Positions 44,756 through 53,724 are shown, numbered from the stretch's first letter. The stretch: DNA of 64,000 bases from Chitinophagales bacterium (GCA_020636505.1 JACJXR010000002.1:124001-188000), one strand, 5' to 3'. Made by a program: numbers and translations. The notes: a model not told the origin generated them from the sequence alone.

Positions 44756-45793
44756 ATGAAGAAATTATTATTAGGAGTAGGCGCGGCGATGATTTTCACG
44801 ACTTCAGCTATGGCACAAGATGCTCACTTTACACAGTATTTTGCGTCACCGTTGACACTGAACCCTGCATTGACAGGCCTTACTCAATGTGATGTAAGAT
44901 TAGCAGCAAACTACCGCTCTCAGTGGTCAAGCGTTTCTTCCAATCCTTACATTACAGGAACATTATCTTACGACATGGCAACCATGAAGGGTTCGTTGGG
45001 TAATGGCGATGCTCTTGGTATAGGCCTTTTGGGTTTATTTGACCGTTCGGGTTTGGGAGGTCTTCAAAACATAACCGTAGGACTTTCTCTTGCATACCAT
45101 AAAGCACTTGGTTACGAAAAGCAACACACTCTTTCGTTTGGTTTGCAAGGAGCATTGGTTCAGAAGTCTCTTGATTTCACCAAACTGCAATTCGAAGATC
45201 AATTCAACCCTTCAACCGGTACTGCAAGCGGTACAACAGGTGAAGCGATAGGTAACGCGGATCTTACATATCCTGACTTCAACGCAGGTCTTATGTACTC
45301 AGGCCGCATCACAGAACATGCAACTGCATATGTTGGTTTCTCTTACTACCACTTGACTCAACCTGTTGAGACATTCCTTAACGGTACTAACAAAATCAAC
45401 TCTCGTTATACAGGATATCTTGGTGGTTCATTCGACCTGAATGAAAACATCGTACTATACGCAAGTGCTTTGTATCAAAGCCAAGCTTCTGCTCAAGAGA
45501 TCATGGCGGGTGCTGCAGTAGGTTTCGTATTGAATCCTGGTTATGATAAAGAATTCTCTAAGAAAACAATCTTCTACTTAGGTGGTTGGTACCGTTATGC
45601 TGATGCTTTGGCTCCTTATATCGGTTTCGAGTGGTCTAAGATGAAGTTGGGTCTTAGCTACGATGTAAACGTATCAAGCTTCTCTCCTGCCACTAACGGT
45701 AACGGTGCTTACGAAGTATCATTGATATTCAACGGTTGCATCAACAAGCGCGATGCTCGTCCGACTTACAACTTTGCTTGTCCTAAGTTCTAA
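44756..45793 (+). CDS. PorP/SprF family type IX secretion outer membrane protein
   Basis: A 345-residue protein from the ATG at 44756, which begins a signal peptide (MKKLLLGVGAAMIFTTSAMAQ); the frame is open for 25 codons upstream but these overlap the promoter. The mature protein starts DAHFTQYFASPLTLNPALTGL, the hallmark of PorP/SprF, and continues as a beta-barrel. SprF-like proteins help secrete or attach partner T9SS adhesins, normally encoded nearby; here no SprB-like partner is adjacent, so its cargo could be one of the T9SS proteins at 10768, 60157 or 62419 or lie elsewhere. Followed by a terminator. Confidence 0.93.
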   Translation: MKKLLLGVGAAMIFTTSAMAQDAHFTQYFASPLTLNPALTGLTQCDVRLAANYRSQWSSVSSNPYITGTLSYDMATMKGSLGNGDALGIGLLGLFDRSGLGGLQNITVGLSLAYHKALGYEKQHTLSFGLQGALVQKSLDFTKLQFEDQFNPSTGTASGTTGEAIGNADLTYPDFNAGLMYSGRITEHATAYVGFSYYHLTQPVETFLNGTNKINSRYTGYLGGSFDLNENIVLYASALYQSQASAQEIMAGAAVGFVLNPGYDKEFSKKTIFYLGGWYRYADALAPYIGFEWSKMKLGLSYDVNVSSFSPATNGNGAYEVSLIFNGCINKRDARPTYNFACPKF

Positions 45794-45814
45794 TCAGAAC
45801 TTCATACAATACTT

Positions 45815-45840
45815 AAAAGGGTAGCGTAAGCTACCCTTTT
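45815..45840. terminator. Bidirectional terminator after the PorP/SprF-like gene
   Basis: An 11-base stem (45815-45825 with 45830-45840), 4-base loop, T-rich on both sides. It also ends the convergent 3-methyladenine glycosylase gene (stop at 45845). Confidence 0.9.
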
Positions 45841-45844
45841 TTAT

Positions 45845-46450
45845 TTACAAGCCTTTTCCTTTGCTGACGTATGGATTGTCTTTTATAGAGAATCGATATG
45901 GCGCATAAGCATCTTCTTCTGCATAATCTACTCCTACCCTTGTACCTATTTTTATGTCCTTAGGCCTCACTTTCACTCCGGTATCTTCTATCGTAATAGA
46001 ACCTGATAGCAGACTCAAGCCCGTATGTATCGTTTTAATGCCCAACGCTTCACTAAGTGCTCCGGGCCCGGCAGTGAGGTTCGGAATCCGCTTTGCTTTC
46101 TTTTTGCGCGATAACATCACTTCTACACCCTCTATCGGCTCCACTCCTCGTATCAGTACCGCATGTGGCACATCTTCCACATTCGTAACCACATTGAACA
46201 AATGATGTATGCCGTAGCACAGGTACACATATGCAGTCCCACCCTGCGCATACATAGTCTCAGTACGTGCGGTTCGTCTACCGCCATAAGCATGTGATGC
46301 TTTATCGGTTATTCCCGCATAAGCTTCAGTCTCTACAATGATACCGGATGTGACCACTCCATCGATAACTGTCACCAACTTTTTACCAAGCAGCTCCTTT
46401 GCTATTTGCACCACATTCTTTCGCGTATAAAAACGCTCAGGTAAAATCAT
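45845..46450 (-). CDS. DNA-3-methyladenine glycosylase (AAG/MPG family)
   Basis: A 201-residue protein of the alkyladenine glycosylase family, with VETEAYAG (catalytic Glu), SHAYGGRRTARTETMY, the substrate pocket YVYLCYGIHHLFNVVTN and the C-terminal GTRVGVDYAEEDAYAPYRFS. It removes alkylated or deaminated purines, the first step in base excision repair. Normal length; monocistronic. Gene symbol left open because the bacterial name varies. Confidence 0.94.
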   Translation of the reverse strand: MILPERFYTRKNVVQIAKELLGKKLVTVIDGVVTSGIIVETEAYAGITDKASHAYGGRRTARTETMYAQGGTAYVYLCYGIHHLFNVVTNVEDVPHAVLIRGVEPIEGVEVMLSRKKKAKRIPNLTAGPGALSEALGIKTIHTGLSLLSGSITIEDTGVKVRPKDIKIGTRVGVDYAEEDAYAPYRFSIKDNPYVSKGKGL

Positions 46451-46506
46451 AACTACAATTTACAACAGGATACCGATTGTTAAACATTGATGTATTTTTA
46501 CCTTCT

Positions 46507-47211
46507 ATGGCAGGCAAAGGAAAGCTCTACATGATACCCATACCGATAGCCGAGGATGCATTGCAAACGCTCAGTCCCGAGATATTGGAGGTAACAGGAC
46601 GTATAAAACATTTTGTGGCGGAGAACGTACGTACCGCAAGACGTTTTCTTAAATCGATACATCCGACACTTGTCATAGATGAACTATCGTTTTCAGAGAT
46701 CGACAAGCATCAAGGGCCTGACATAGTTACATTCAAAAACTGGCTAAAAGCAGGACACGAGATAGGCATCATGAGCGAAGCAGGTTGCCCCGGCATTGCA
46801 GACCCCGGCACCAAATTGGTGAAGGTGGCTCACGAAAACAATGTAGAAGTCATTCCGTTGACAGGACCCAATTCGATAGTACTCGCATTGATGGCATCGG
46901 GACTGAACGGGCAAGGATTCAGCTTCAACGGCTACTTACCGATGAAAGACCCACAACGAAGAGATAAAATAAAACACCTGGAACAAGAGTCTAAAAAAGA
47001 GAGGCAAACTCAAATATTCATTGAGACTCCTTACAGAAACAAAACATTGTTTGAAGAATTATTGAGGCATTGTAACGGGCATACGCTGCTTTGTATCGCA
47101 CAGAACATTACCGCCAAAGATGCATTCATCAAAACACAAACAATAAACAATTGGAAAAAAGACATTCCTAAATTGGAGAAACAACCCGCGGTGTTTCTGA
47201 TACTCGCTTAG
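46507..47211 (+). CDS. RsmI-like SAM-dependent methyltransferase (tetrapyrrole methylase fold)
   Basis: A 234-residue protein from the ATG at 46507. It has the RsmI-type segments RIKHFVAENVRTARRFL, SEAGCPGIADPGTKLVKVAHE and PLTGPNSIVLALMASGLNGQGFSFNGYLP. The usual RsmI opening with GNLEDIT is replaced by IPIPIAEDALQTL, so it is a divergent Bacteroidetes variant, whose target (16S rRNA C1402 2'-O in true RsmI) is not assured. It is divergent from the glycosylase gene and its stop overlaps the convergent small gene by 4 bases. Confidence 0.87.
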   Translation: MAGKGKLYMIPIPIAEDALQTLSPEILEVTGRIKHFVAENVRTARRFLKSIHPTLVIDELSFSEIDKHQGPDIVTFKNWLKAGHEIGIMSEAGCPGIADPGTKLVKVAHENNVEVIPLTGPNSIVLALMASGLNGQGFSFNGYLPMKDPQRRDKIKHLEQESKKERQTQIFIETPYRNKTLFEELLRHCNGHTLLCIAQNITAKDAFIKTQTINNWKKDIPKLEKQPAVFLILA

Positions 47212-47618
47212 TATCGTAGAATGTCGGGAGCTTCAATACTTATTATCTCGTCGACTATATACTGTCCCTTCTCTTCGTTCTTTACGTTGTAGTTGTCGCC
47301 ACGCCAAGGCAAGGTTCTACGGTATTGCACATAATGCAACTTTACTCTTTGTCCCATACATTGCTCCAAAGAGTCGGCCAATGCAATATCCACCACACTG
47401 AAATAAAAGTATTGAGCGTTGAAAGTACTGTTGCGTTGTCCAAAACCCAACTGTATCATTTCTCCCTCGTAGGTTTTGAAGAAGTTGCCCTTACGAGAGA
47501 ATTTTTGAAGCACACCTTCCCTGTATCCGTCGCTGTATGGGTTGTAATAGTACCAATAACTATAACCTACAACGGATAACAAAACTATCAAGAGGGAAAA
47601 GAATATTATTCTTCGCAT
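47208..47618 (-). CDS. Conserved-type small membrane-anchored protein, unknown function
   Basis: A 136-residue protein with an N-terminal membrane anchor or signal (MRRIIFFSLLIVLLSVVGYSYWYYY) followed by a soluble beta-rich domain (SDGYREGVLQKFSRKGNFFKTYEGEM, VKLHYVQYRRTLPWRGDNYNV). Proteins with the YREGVLQKFSRKG pattern occur in many Bacteroidetes and are sometimes misnamed 6-phosphogluconate dehydrogenase; there is no such domain here. A perfect -7 box lies 12 bases upstream of the ATG. Confidence 0.75.
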   Translation of the reverse strand: MRRIIFFSLLIVLLSVVGYSYWYYYNPYSDGYREGVLQKFSRKGNFFKTYEGEMIQLGFGQRNSTFNAQYFYFSVVDIALADSLEQCMGQRVKLHYVQYRRTLPWRGDNYNVKNEEKGQYIVDEIISIEAPDILRY

Positions 47619-47630
47619 TCTGTTAAGTTA

Positions 47631-47638
47631 CAAATCTA
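47631..47638 (-). promoter_or_regulatory. Bacteroidetes -7 element (TAGATTTG)
   Basis: Perfect TAnnTTTG on the minus strand directly before the 47208-47618 gene; the predicted leader is only a few bases long. Confidence 0.5.
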
Positions 47639-47682
47639 CATTATAAAGTTAGTGCATTTAACGAGTTAACGTAAGCATAATT

Positions 47683-48825
47683 CTACCTTACGGTCCTACC
47701 CTTCCAACTGTATACACCTATGGCACCGAAGAAACCGGCCAGTACAACATACAACATATGCACAGGTTCAAACAAAGGGAAAAGCAACAACTGCCTTTGC
47801 TTTTTGAAGAAACGAGCAACAGGCATAAGATATATCAATTCCGAAACCAGCTTAAGAACAAACATCATAAACAAAGGCTGCAAGTATATGCTGTTGGAAA
47901 CAGACAACAACGCAATTGTAACGAACAACAGGTTATAGATGTATGCAAAGGCCAAAACATAAGTCAGCTTCTTATCATCGTACTTACCCGACTTGGATGC
48001 CCAACGAACACGTTGCCCGAAGAATCCCGCCCAATCAGGCTGTGGTGCTGTTGAAACTATCACCTCTTCGGATTTCAAGTAAGAAATACCTGTGGGATAA
48101 CGCTTCTTCAATTTCATCATCAACAGGTAATCATCTCCTGATGCTATATGATCGATACCATCATAACCTCCTACTTCGTGATACGCCACCTTATCAAATG
48201 CAAGGTTGGCACCATTACACATATTGCCCAAATTCATTTGGTAAGATGCTACTGTGATGCCTTGCATACTCATAAAGTCCAGTGACTGAAATGTCTCCAC
48301 AACAGAACCATTTGATGTAAAATCCACAGGCATTATTACCAACTTGGAATTTTCTCTTTGATATAGTGCGGCAATATTCAACAACCAATTTTCTTTGGCG
48401 ATACAATCCGCATCTGTTGTTACTATCAAGTTGCCTTTGGCTTTGGCAATACCGCAAGACAGTGCTCGCTTTTTGTATGCATTGGTCACTTCTTTGGCAT
48501 CCAACTCATCTTCCAGATTGATGTAGTGTATATTATTACGAAGAAGGCTCTTCACAGAGTCTGCTGTACCATCTGTGGAATGGTCGTCAACCACTATTAT
48601 CTCATATAGCTCTTCGGGATAGTTTTGTCTGCGTATTGCCTCTATGCATGAGCCGATGTTATCCTCTTCATTACGAGCAGGTATTATCACCGATATACTT
48701 GTTTGGGCACGAAAGCCGGGCTTTGGTTTGAAATAAGCCTGCCTACCCCAACCGGCTCTGTATATGAGCATGAGTACAGCATATATCAAGGACAATACGA
48801 TACCTATGTAAGCTAAGACCGGCAT
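47683..48825 (-). CDS. Membrane glycosyltransferase, family 2
   Basis: A 380-residue protein: an N-terminal transmembrane helix (VLAYIGIVLSLIYAVLMLIY), a GT-A domain (TSISVIIPARNEEDNIGSCIEAI, VVDDHSTDGTADSV, metal-binding TTDADC, and the processivity-type motif GQRVRW) and two or three C-terminal helices. This is the arrangement of membrane-embedded transferases that make lipid-linked or secreted glycans. The ATG at 48825 is chosen over a GTG at 48834 because a -7-like TATCTTGC at 48835-48842 abuts the GTG. Monocistronic. Confidence 0.9.
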   Translation of the reverse strand: MPVLAYIGIVLSLIYAVLMLIYRAGWGRQAYFKPKPGFRAQTSISVIIPARNEEDNIGSCIEAIRRQNYPEELYEIIVVDDHSTDGTADSVKSLLRNNIHYINLEDELDAKEVTNAYKKRALSCGIAKAKGNLIVTTDADCIAKENWLLNIAALYQRENSKLVIMPVDFTSNGSVVETFQSLDFMSMQGITVASYQMNLGNMCNGANLAFDKVAYHEVGGYDGIDHIASGDDYLLMMKLKKRYPTGISYLKSEEVIVSTAPQPDWAGFFGQRVRWASKSGKYDDKKLTYVLAFAYIYNLLFVTIALLSVSNSIYLQPLFMMFVLKLVSELIYLMPVARFFKKQRQLLLFPLFEPVHMLYVVLAGFFGAIGVYSWKGRTVR

Positions 48826-48834
48826 ATTCGGCAC

Positions 48835-48842
48835 GCAAGATA
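48835..48842 (-). promoter_or_regulatory. Variant -7 element (TATCTTGC), very short leader
   Basis: On the minus strand, 9 bases before the ATG at 48825, identical to the element before aspS. If real, the mRNA would have almost no leader. Confidence 0.3.
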
Positions 48843-48961
48843 CACATATGAAAATGCATTTGTAGAAATAGCCCTATTTACCTGCAAATGAGACAAATAG
48901 GCTAAGATAATTTAACACCAGTTAAGCACTGTTTTTAGTAACTTCAAATAAAAGCGCCGTT

Positions 48962-50743
48962 ATGGAAACAAGTAAAGCTACAACGTTAACCGGTGGTGGT
49001 TTCTTGGTGAGTGAGTTTACTCCGGAAAACACATTTACTCCCGAAGATTTCAGAGAAGAACAGAAGATGATAGAAGAAACTTGCGATGAGTTTCTAGACA
49101 AAGAAGTGATTCCACTTTTAGCGGAAATAGATGCACAAAAAGAAGGATTGATGCCCTCTCTTTTAGACAAGGCAGGAGAGCTTGGTTTACTCGGCGCATC
49201 ATTTCCGGAAAAGTACGGCGGACTTGGAGAGAACTTCGTAACGGCTACACTCATCAATGAAGCATTGGGGGGTGGTCATTCTTTCGCTGTGGCTATGGCT
49301 GCACATAACGGAATCGGGTCTCTGCCCATACTCTACTTTGGTACAGAAGAGCAGAAACAGAAATACATACCAAAACTTGCTACGGGCGAACTGAAAGGCG
49401 CTTATGCTTTGACAGAACCCAACTCAGGCTCTGATGCTTTGGGTGCGAAAACAACAGCGAAACTTACTGATGACGGTAAACACTACCTTATCAACGGGCA
49501 AAAGATATGGATAACAAACGCGGGGTTTGCGGATGTATTCACCGTTTTCGCCAAAATAGATGGGGAACAGTTTACCGCATTCATCGTTGAACGAGGAACA
49601 GAGGGACTAAGCTTCGGAGAGGAAGAACATAAAATGGGCATCAAAGGGTCCAGTACCAGACAAGTATTCTTTGAAGATTGTAAAATCCCTAAAGAAAATA
49701 TTTTAGGCGAAATAGGTCGTGGTCATATCATTGCGTTCAACATCTTGAACATCGGCCGCCTTAAGCTTTGCGCAGCCGCTCTTGGCGGAGCCAAACGTGC
49801 GATGAATACCTCATTGAAATATGCGGTGACAAGAGAGCAATTCAAAACTCCCATTGCCAACTTCGGTGCCATACAGCACAAGCTTGCCGAAATGACGATA
49901 CGCACATTTGCTACTGAAAGCTCATTGTACAGAACTGCAAAGTGGATAGCATTGAAAGAAATAGAGTTGGCAGAATCGGGCAAAAAAGAAGAAGAGACAC
50001 TGTTGGGTGCAGCAGAAGAATATGCTATAGAGTGCGCCATGTTAAAGGTTATCGGTTCGGAATGTCTTGACTATGTTGTGGACGAGGGTGTACAAATACA
50101 CGGTGGTAACGGTTTCTCCGACGAATACAATATTTCCCGCTCATACAGAGACAGCCGTATCAATAGAATATTTGAAGGGACCAATGAAATAAACAGACTC
50201 CTCACACTGGATATGTACTTGAAACGCGCCATGAAAGGCCGTATCAACCTAATGGCTCCTGCCATGGCTGTACAAAAAGAATTAATGGGTATACCTGAAT
50301 TCGGAGATGACAGCGAACCATTCGCGGCTGAATTGAAAGCAATTGCCAACTTCAAAAAAGCAATATTGATGTGTGCAGGCGCAGCAGTGCAGAAGCTGAT
50401 GATGAAGATAGAGCAAGAGCAAGAACTGCTGATGTACATAGCCGATATGTTGAACGATACCTTTATGGCGGAAAGTATGCTCATGCGTACCATGAAGATG
50501 AAACAAAACAACAACCCTGTGGCTGATGCTGCATTGGACGCCACACGTACATTCATAGCAGATGCGGCAGACCGTATCAACCATTCGGGTAAAAATGCTG
50601 TGAACGCCTTTGCAGAAGGAGACGAGCAACGTATGATGTTGTTGGGTATCAAACGCTTCACCAAAGTACAAGCATACAATACAAAAGACGCACGTAGAAG
50701 AATAGCCGCCAAAATGATGGAGAAAAACGGTTATATCTTCTGA
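48962..50743 (+). CDS. Acyl-CoA dehydrogenase family protein
   Basis: A 593-residue flavoprotein. The N-terminal and middle domains carry ALTEPNSGSDALGAKTTA and GQKIWITNAGFADVFTVFAKI (FAD and acyl-CoA contacts), and the C-terminal helical domain carries the catalytic-Glu region YRDSRINRIFEGTNEINRLL. About 170 residues after this form an extra helical domain, as in the long bacterial type near VLCAD. It oxidises acyl-CoA to enoyl-CoA in fatty acid beta-oxidation. Electron-transfer flavoprotein and thiolase genes are not adjacent. Confidence 0.94.
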   Translation: METSKATTLTGGGFLVSEFTPENTFTPEDFREEQKMIEETCDEFLDKEVIPLLAEIDAQKEGLMPSLLDKAGELGLLGASFPEKYGGLGENFVTATLINEALGGGHSFAVAMAAHNGIGSLPILYFGTEEQKQKYIPKLATGELKGAYALTEPNSGSDALGAKTTAKLTDDGKHYLINGQKIWITNAGFADVFTVFAKIDGEQFTAFIVERGTEGLSFGEEEHKMGIKGSSTRQVFFEDCKIPKENILGEIGRGHIIAFNILNIGRLKLCAAALGGAKRAMNTSLKYAVTREQFKTPIANFGAIQHKLAEMTIRTFATESSLYRTAKWIALKEIELAESGKKEEETLLGAAEEYAIECAMLKVIGSECLDYVVDEGVQIHGGNGFSDEYNISRSYRDSRINRIFEGTNEINRLLTLDMYLKRAMKGRINLMAPAMAVQKELMGIPEFGDDSEPFAAELKAIANFKKAILMCAGAAVQKLMMKIEQEQELLMYIADMLNDTFMAESMLMRTMKMKQNNNPVADAALDATRTFIADAADRINHSGKNAVNAFAEGDEQRMMLLGIKRFTKVQAYNTKDARRRIAAKMMEKNGYIF

Positions 50744-50782
50744 TGAAACGTGCAAATAGATTTTGAATGACCTATTTTAGCC

Positions 50783-52345
50783 ATGAATAGGGATATTAAA
50801 GTCATGTCACAGTTGGAACAGTTCACAGAAGCAATCATAAAAGGTTACACCTTTAAAGGAGACTCTTTTCGTTTGGGCAGCGCAATGCTGAACGGAGAAG
50901 TGATAACAGATGCCAAAATAGAAGTACCACTACGTACATTGAATCGTCATGGTCTGATAAGCGGAGCCACCGGTACCGGTAAAACAAAGACGTTACAAGT
51001 ATTGGCGGAAGCATTGAGTGATGCGAGTGTACCTGTATTGTTGATGGACATCAAAGGAGACTTGAGCGGGATAGCCGCACCAAGCCCCGGACATCCTAAA
51101 ATTGACGAACGAGCAGCGCTTCTTGGTATCGAATACACTCCGAGTAAATATCCTGTAGAACTGTTAAGCCTCAGCGAAGAGCAAGGCGCACGTCTCCGTG
51201 CTACTGTCACAGAGTTTGGACCTGTATTACTCTCTAAAGTATTAGGGCTGAACAGTACACAAGAAAGCATACTCGCAATGCTCTTTAAATACTGTGACGA
51301 CAACGGACTTGCGTTACTTGACCTTAAAGACCTGCAAAAAACTTTGCAATGGGCTGCCAACGATGGAAAAGATAAACTGAAGGATGAATACGGAAGTATA
51401 TCCACAGCATCCGTCGGTACCATCATGAGAAAAGTGATAGAGCTGCAGCAACAAGGAGCAGACCAAATATTCGGAGAGGCTTCGTTTGAAGTGGACGACC
51501 TGATGCGTGTATCAGATGACGGGCGTGGCATTGTCAACATCTTACGTGTTACAGATATACAAGACAAGCCAAAACTATTCTCCACCTTCATGTTGCAACT
51601 TCTTTCTGAATTGTATGCAACCATGCCTGAAGAAGGAGACCTAGACCGACCCAAGTTGGTGATGTTCATCGACGAGGCACATTTGATATTTGACGATGCC
51701 AACGAAGTTTTGGTAGACCAGTTGGAAACAATTGTAAAGCTGATACGTTCAAAAGGTGTGGGTGTATTTTTCTGCACGCAAAACCCTACCGATGTACCCG
51801 CAGCGGTACTCAGCCAATTGGGCATGAAAGTTCAGCATGCGTTGAGAGCCTTCACCGCAAACGACCGCAAAGCCATCAAACAAACGGCACAGAACTATCC
51901 GCTAAGTGACTTTTACGATACGGAGGAGATAATCACACAAATGGGGATAGGGGAAGCGCTTGTAACATTGCTTGATGAAAAAGGCCGTCCTACTCCACTT
52001 GCAGCTGTTATGCTTTGTCCGCCACGCTCAAGAATGGATGTTTTGGATGATAAGGAAATCAATGACTTGGTGCGTCAATCGAAATTGGTAGACAAATACA
52101 ATAAAGTAATAGACAGAGAGAGCGCCTACGAAATTCTCTCCGAGAAAATGGAGTCTGCCAAAGAGGAGGCTCCCGAACGCAAAGTGAGAAAAGAGAAAGA
52201 AGAGGACAGCATGATAGAGAAGTTAGGCAAGAACACAGTTGTAAAAAGTGTCCTGCGCACAGCAGGAAACATCATTGTAAGAAGCTTGTTAGGCTCACTC
52301 GGGGTAAGCACTACTACGAGACGCAGAAAGAAGAATTACTTTTAG
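50783..52345 (+). CDS. HerA/FtsK-like ATPase (DUF853 type)
   Basis: A 520-residue ATPase with Walker A GATGTGKT (61-68), Walker B LVMFIDEAH, a sensor segment GVFFCTQNPTDVPAAVLSQLG and arginine-rich helical parts; the last 60 residues are basic (KVRKEKEEDS, TTRRRKKNYF). This is the DUF853 branch of the HerA helicase superfamily, whose role is not well defined. There is no NurA nuclease gene beside it. It follows the acyl-CoA dehydrogenase by 39 bases but may have its own promoter. A second ATG at 50804 is an alternative start. Confidence 0.88.
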   Translation: MNRDIKVMSQLEQFTEAIIKGYTFKGDSFRLGSAMLNGEVITDAKIEVPLRTLNRHGLISGATGTGKTKTLQVLAEALSDASVPVLLMDIKGDLSGIAAPSPGHPKIDERAALLGIEYTPSKYPVELLSLSEEQGARLRATVTEFGPVLLSKVLGLNSTQESILAMLFKYCDDNGLALLDLKDLQKTLQWAANDGKDKLKDEYGSISTASVGTIMRKVIELQQQGADQIFGEASFEVDDLMRVSDDGRGIVNILRVTDIQDKPKLFSTFMLQLLSELYATMPEEGDLDRPKLVMFIDEAHLIFDDANEVLVDQLETIVKLIRSKGVGVFFCTQNPTDVPAAVLSQLGMKVQHALRAFTANDRKAIKQTAQNYPLSDFYDTEEIITQMGIGEALVTLLDEKGRPTPLAAVMLCPPRSRMDVLDDKEINDLVRQSKLVDKYNKVIDRESAYEILSEKMESAKEEAPERKVRKEKEEDSMIEKLGKNTVVKSVLRTAGNIIVRSLLGSLGVSTTTRRRKKNYF

Positions 52346-52350
52346 TATTT

Positions 52351-52914
52351 CTACCAATCATCTTTAGCTTCTTCCTTCTTATCGTTTATTATAGCATCGT
52401 GCATGATGGCTATAACAGCTGACAGTTTCGTATCTGCTTCCTCAATAAGATAGGCGTTCATTTTCTTTTTCTTCTTATCATACACATCAGCATAGCTGTC
52501 GGACTTCGTCACCATTCTATCTCCTTGATTTAGCAAGACACGATAAAAAATGTTGTCTACCCTAACTTTATAACGTCCTTCTTTACACCAAACATGATAC
52601 TTGAAATTGCAATAGCCTTCTTGTATAGCTTGAGTCACAAAGCTTTTCTGATCGATCTTAATCGTACCGTTATTTACAATGCTTAGCTCTTCGTCGTTGA
52701 ACTCGATATTCTTATCAACAGTTTTCATGTTGGCCAATATCCACTTCTTGGCACGCTCGTAAATAACTTTATCGAATAATCCTTTGGCTTCGATCACTTC
52801 TTCGAAATAGTAATCGTTACTAACTTCATCATGTTTAATGGAAAAAGCTTGCTGTGCATAGGCATTAACAGAAACAAGCACAGATGCAATAAGGGTCAAT
52901 AGTATATTTTTCAT
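52351..52914 (-). CDS. Exported DUF4468-like protein
   Basis: A 187-residue protein from the ATG at 52914 (signal peptide MKNILLTLIASVLVSVNAYAQ; six more upstream codons are in the leader). The mature part fits DUF4468, a TBP-like fold of unknown function: VIEAKGLFDKVIYERAKKWILANM, then GTIKIDQKSF, CNFKYHVWCKEGRYKVRVDNIFYRV. The C-terminus is charged and helical. A perfect -7 box lies 15 bases upstream. It ends 5 bases from the convergent HerA-like gene. Confidence 0.82.
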   Translation of the reverse strand: MKNILLTLIASVLVSVNAYAQQAFSIKHDEVSNDYYFEEVIEAKGLFDKVIYERAKKWILANMKTVDKNIEFNDEELSIVNNGTIKIDQKSFVTQAIQEGYCNFKYHVWCKEGRYKVRVDNIFYRVLLNQGDRMVTKSDSYADVYDKKKKKMNAYLIEEADTKLSAVIAIMHDAIINDKKEEAKDDW

Positions 52915-52929
52915 AAGTATTATTTGAAC

Positions 52930-52937
52930 CAAATATA
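52930..52937 (-). promoter_or_regulatory. Bacteroidetes -7 element (TATATTTG) of the DUF4468 gene
   Basis: Perfect TAnnTTTG on the minus strand, 15 bases before the ATG at 52914; it lies between this gene and the ABC ATPase gene ending at 52945, so the DUF4468 gene is separately promoted. Confidence 0.5.
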
Positions 52938-52944
52938 GGAAATG

Positions 52945-53706
52945 TTAGTCATCCCTCAACTCCTTTCCTGTAAGGTCGAGAAATACATCTTCAAGGTTTG
53001 CCTCCTTAACAGCTTTGGGCCTTGTAAAACCTTTTGCCACCAAATTATCTATCAACTTATCCGGACTATCTTGAGCGATTATCTGTCCCGCATCCATAAT
53101 AGCAACTCTATCACATAGCTCCTCTGCCTCATCCATATAGTGCGTTGTGATAACAACCGTCGTGCCTTGTTCTCTGACACGTTTGATAAGGTCCCAAAGA
53201 TTACGTCTGGCTTGCGGGTCCAGTCCTGTGGTCGGTTCATCCAAGAACACAACCTTAGGCTCGTTTATTAGAGTGGTGGCTATTGAGAACCTTTGCTTCT
53301 GTCCTCCTGAGAGTTGTTTGAATTTGTTTTTGGCCTTCTCCTCCAAGTTAACCGTAGCTAACAGTTGCATCGGGTCTACATGCCTGTTGTACATTCCGGC
53401 AAACAGCTTGATTATTTGCACAAGGTTCAGGTTCGGATAGAACCCGGCCGCCTGAAGTTGTACACCGATTATCTTCTTAATGGCTTGAGGATTCTTATCG
53501 AGGCTCTTGCCATCAACAATTATCTCTCCCGAAGTTTTCTTCCGCAACGTTTCAATGATCTCAAGCGTAGTGGTTTTCCCTGCACCGTTGGGACCCAACA
53601 ATCCAAAAATCTCACCTCGCTCAACTTCAAAGCTTAAGTTGTTGACAGCAGTAAAGTCATCGTATTTTTTTACAAGCCCTTTTACACTTATAATAACCTC
53701 GCTCAT
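52945..53706 (-). CDS. ABC transporter ATP-binding protein (DrrA/CcmA type)
   Basis: A 253-residue ATPase from the ATG at 53706. Walker A is GPNGAGKT (38-45), the signature LSGGQKQR, Walker B VVFLDEPTTGLD, and His switch ITTHYMDEAEEL; the ending (LEDVFLDLTGKELRDD) is typical of the drug or lipid exporter type. No ABC-2 permease is encoded beside it in this window, so the partner is elsewhere. It is preceded by a small MORN protein gene (18 bases) that may be co-transcribed. Confidence 0.92.
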   Translation of the reverse strand: MSEVIISVKGLVKKYDDFTAVNNLSFEVERGEIFGLLGPNGAGKTTTLEIIETLRKKTSGEIIVDGKSLDKNPQAIKKIIGVQLQAAGFYPNLNLVQIIKLFAGMYNRHVDPMQLLATVNLEEKAKNKFKQLSGGQKQRFSIATTLINEPKVVFLDEPTTGLDPQARRNLWDLIKRVREQGTTVVITTHYMDEAEELCDRVAIMDAGQIIAQDSPDKLIDNLVAKGFTRPKAVKEANLEDVFLDLTGKELRDD

Positions 53707-53724
53707 AAAATTCAGTAACAATAA

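Noticed and set aside
50947..51825. 292-codon minus-strand frame inside the HerA-like gene
   Set aside because: It is the reverse complement of a well-supported ATPase with Walker motifs; its translation has no domain features and is Ser-rich as expected for an antisense shadow.
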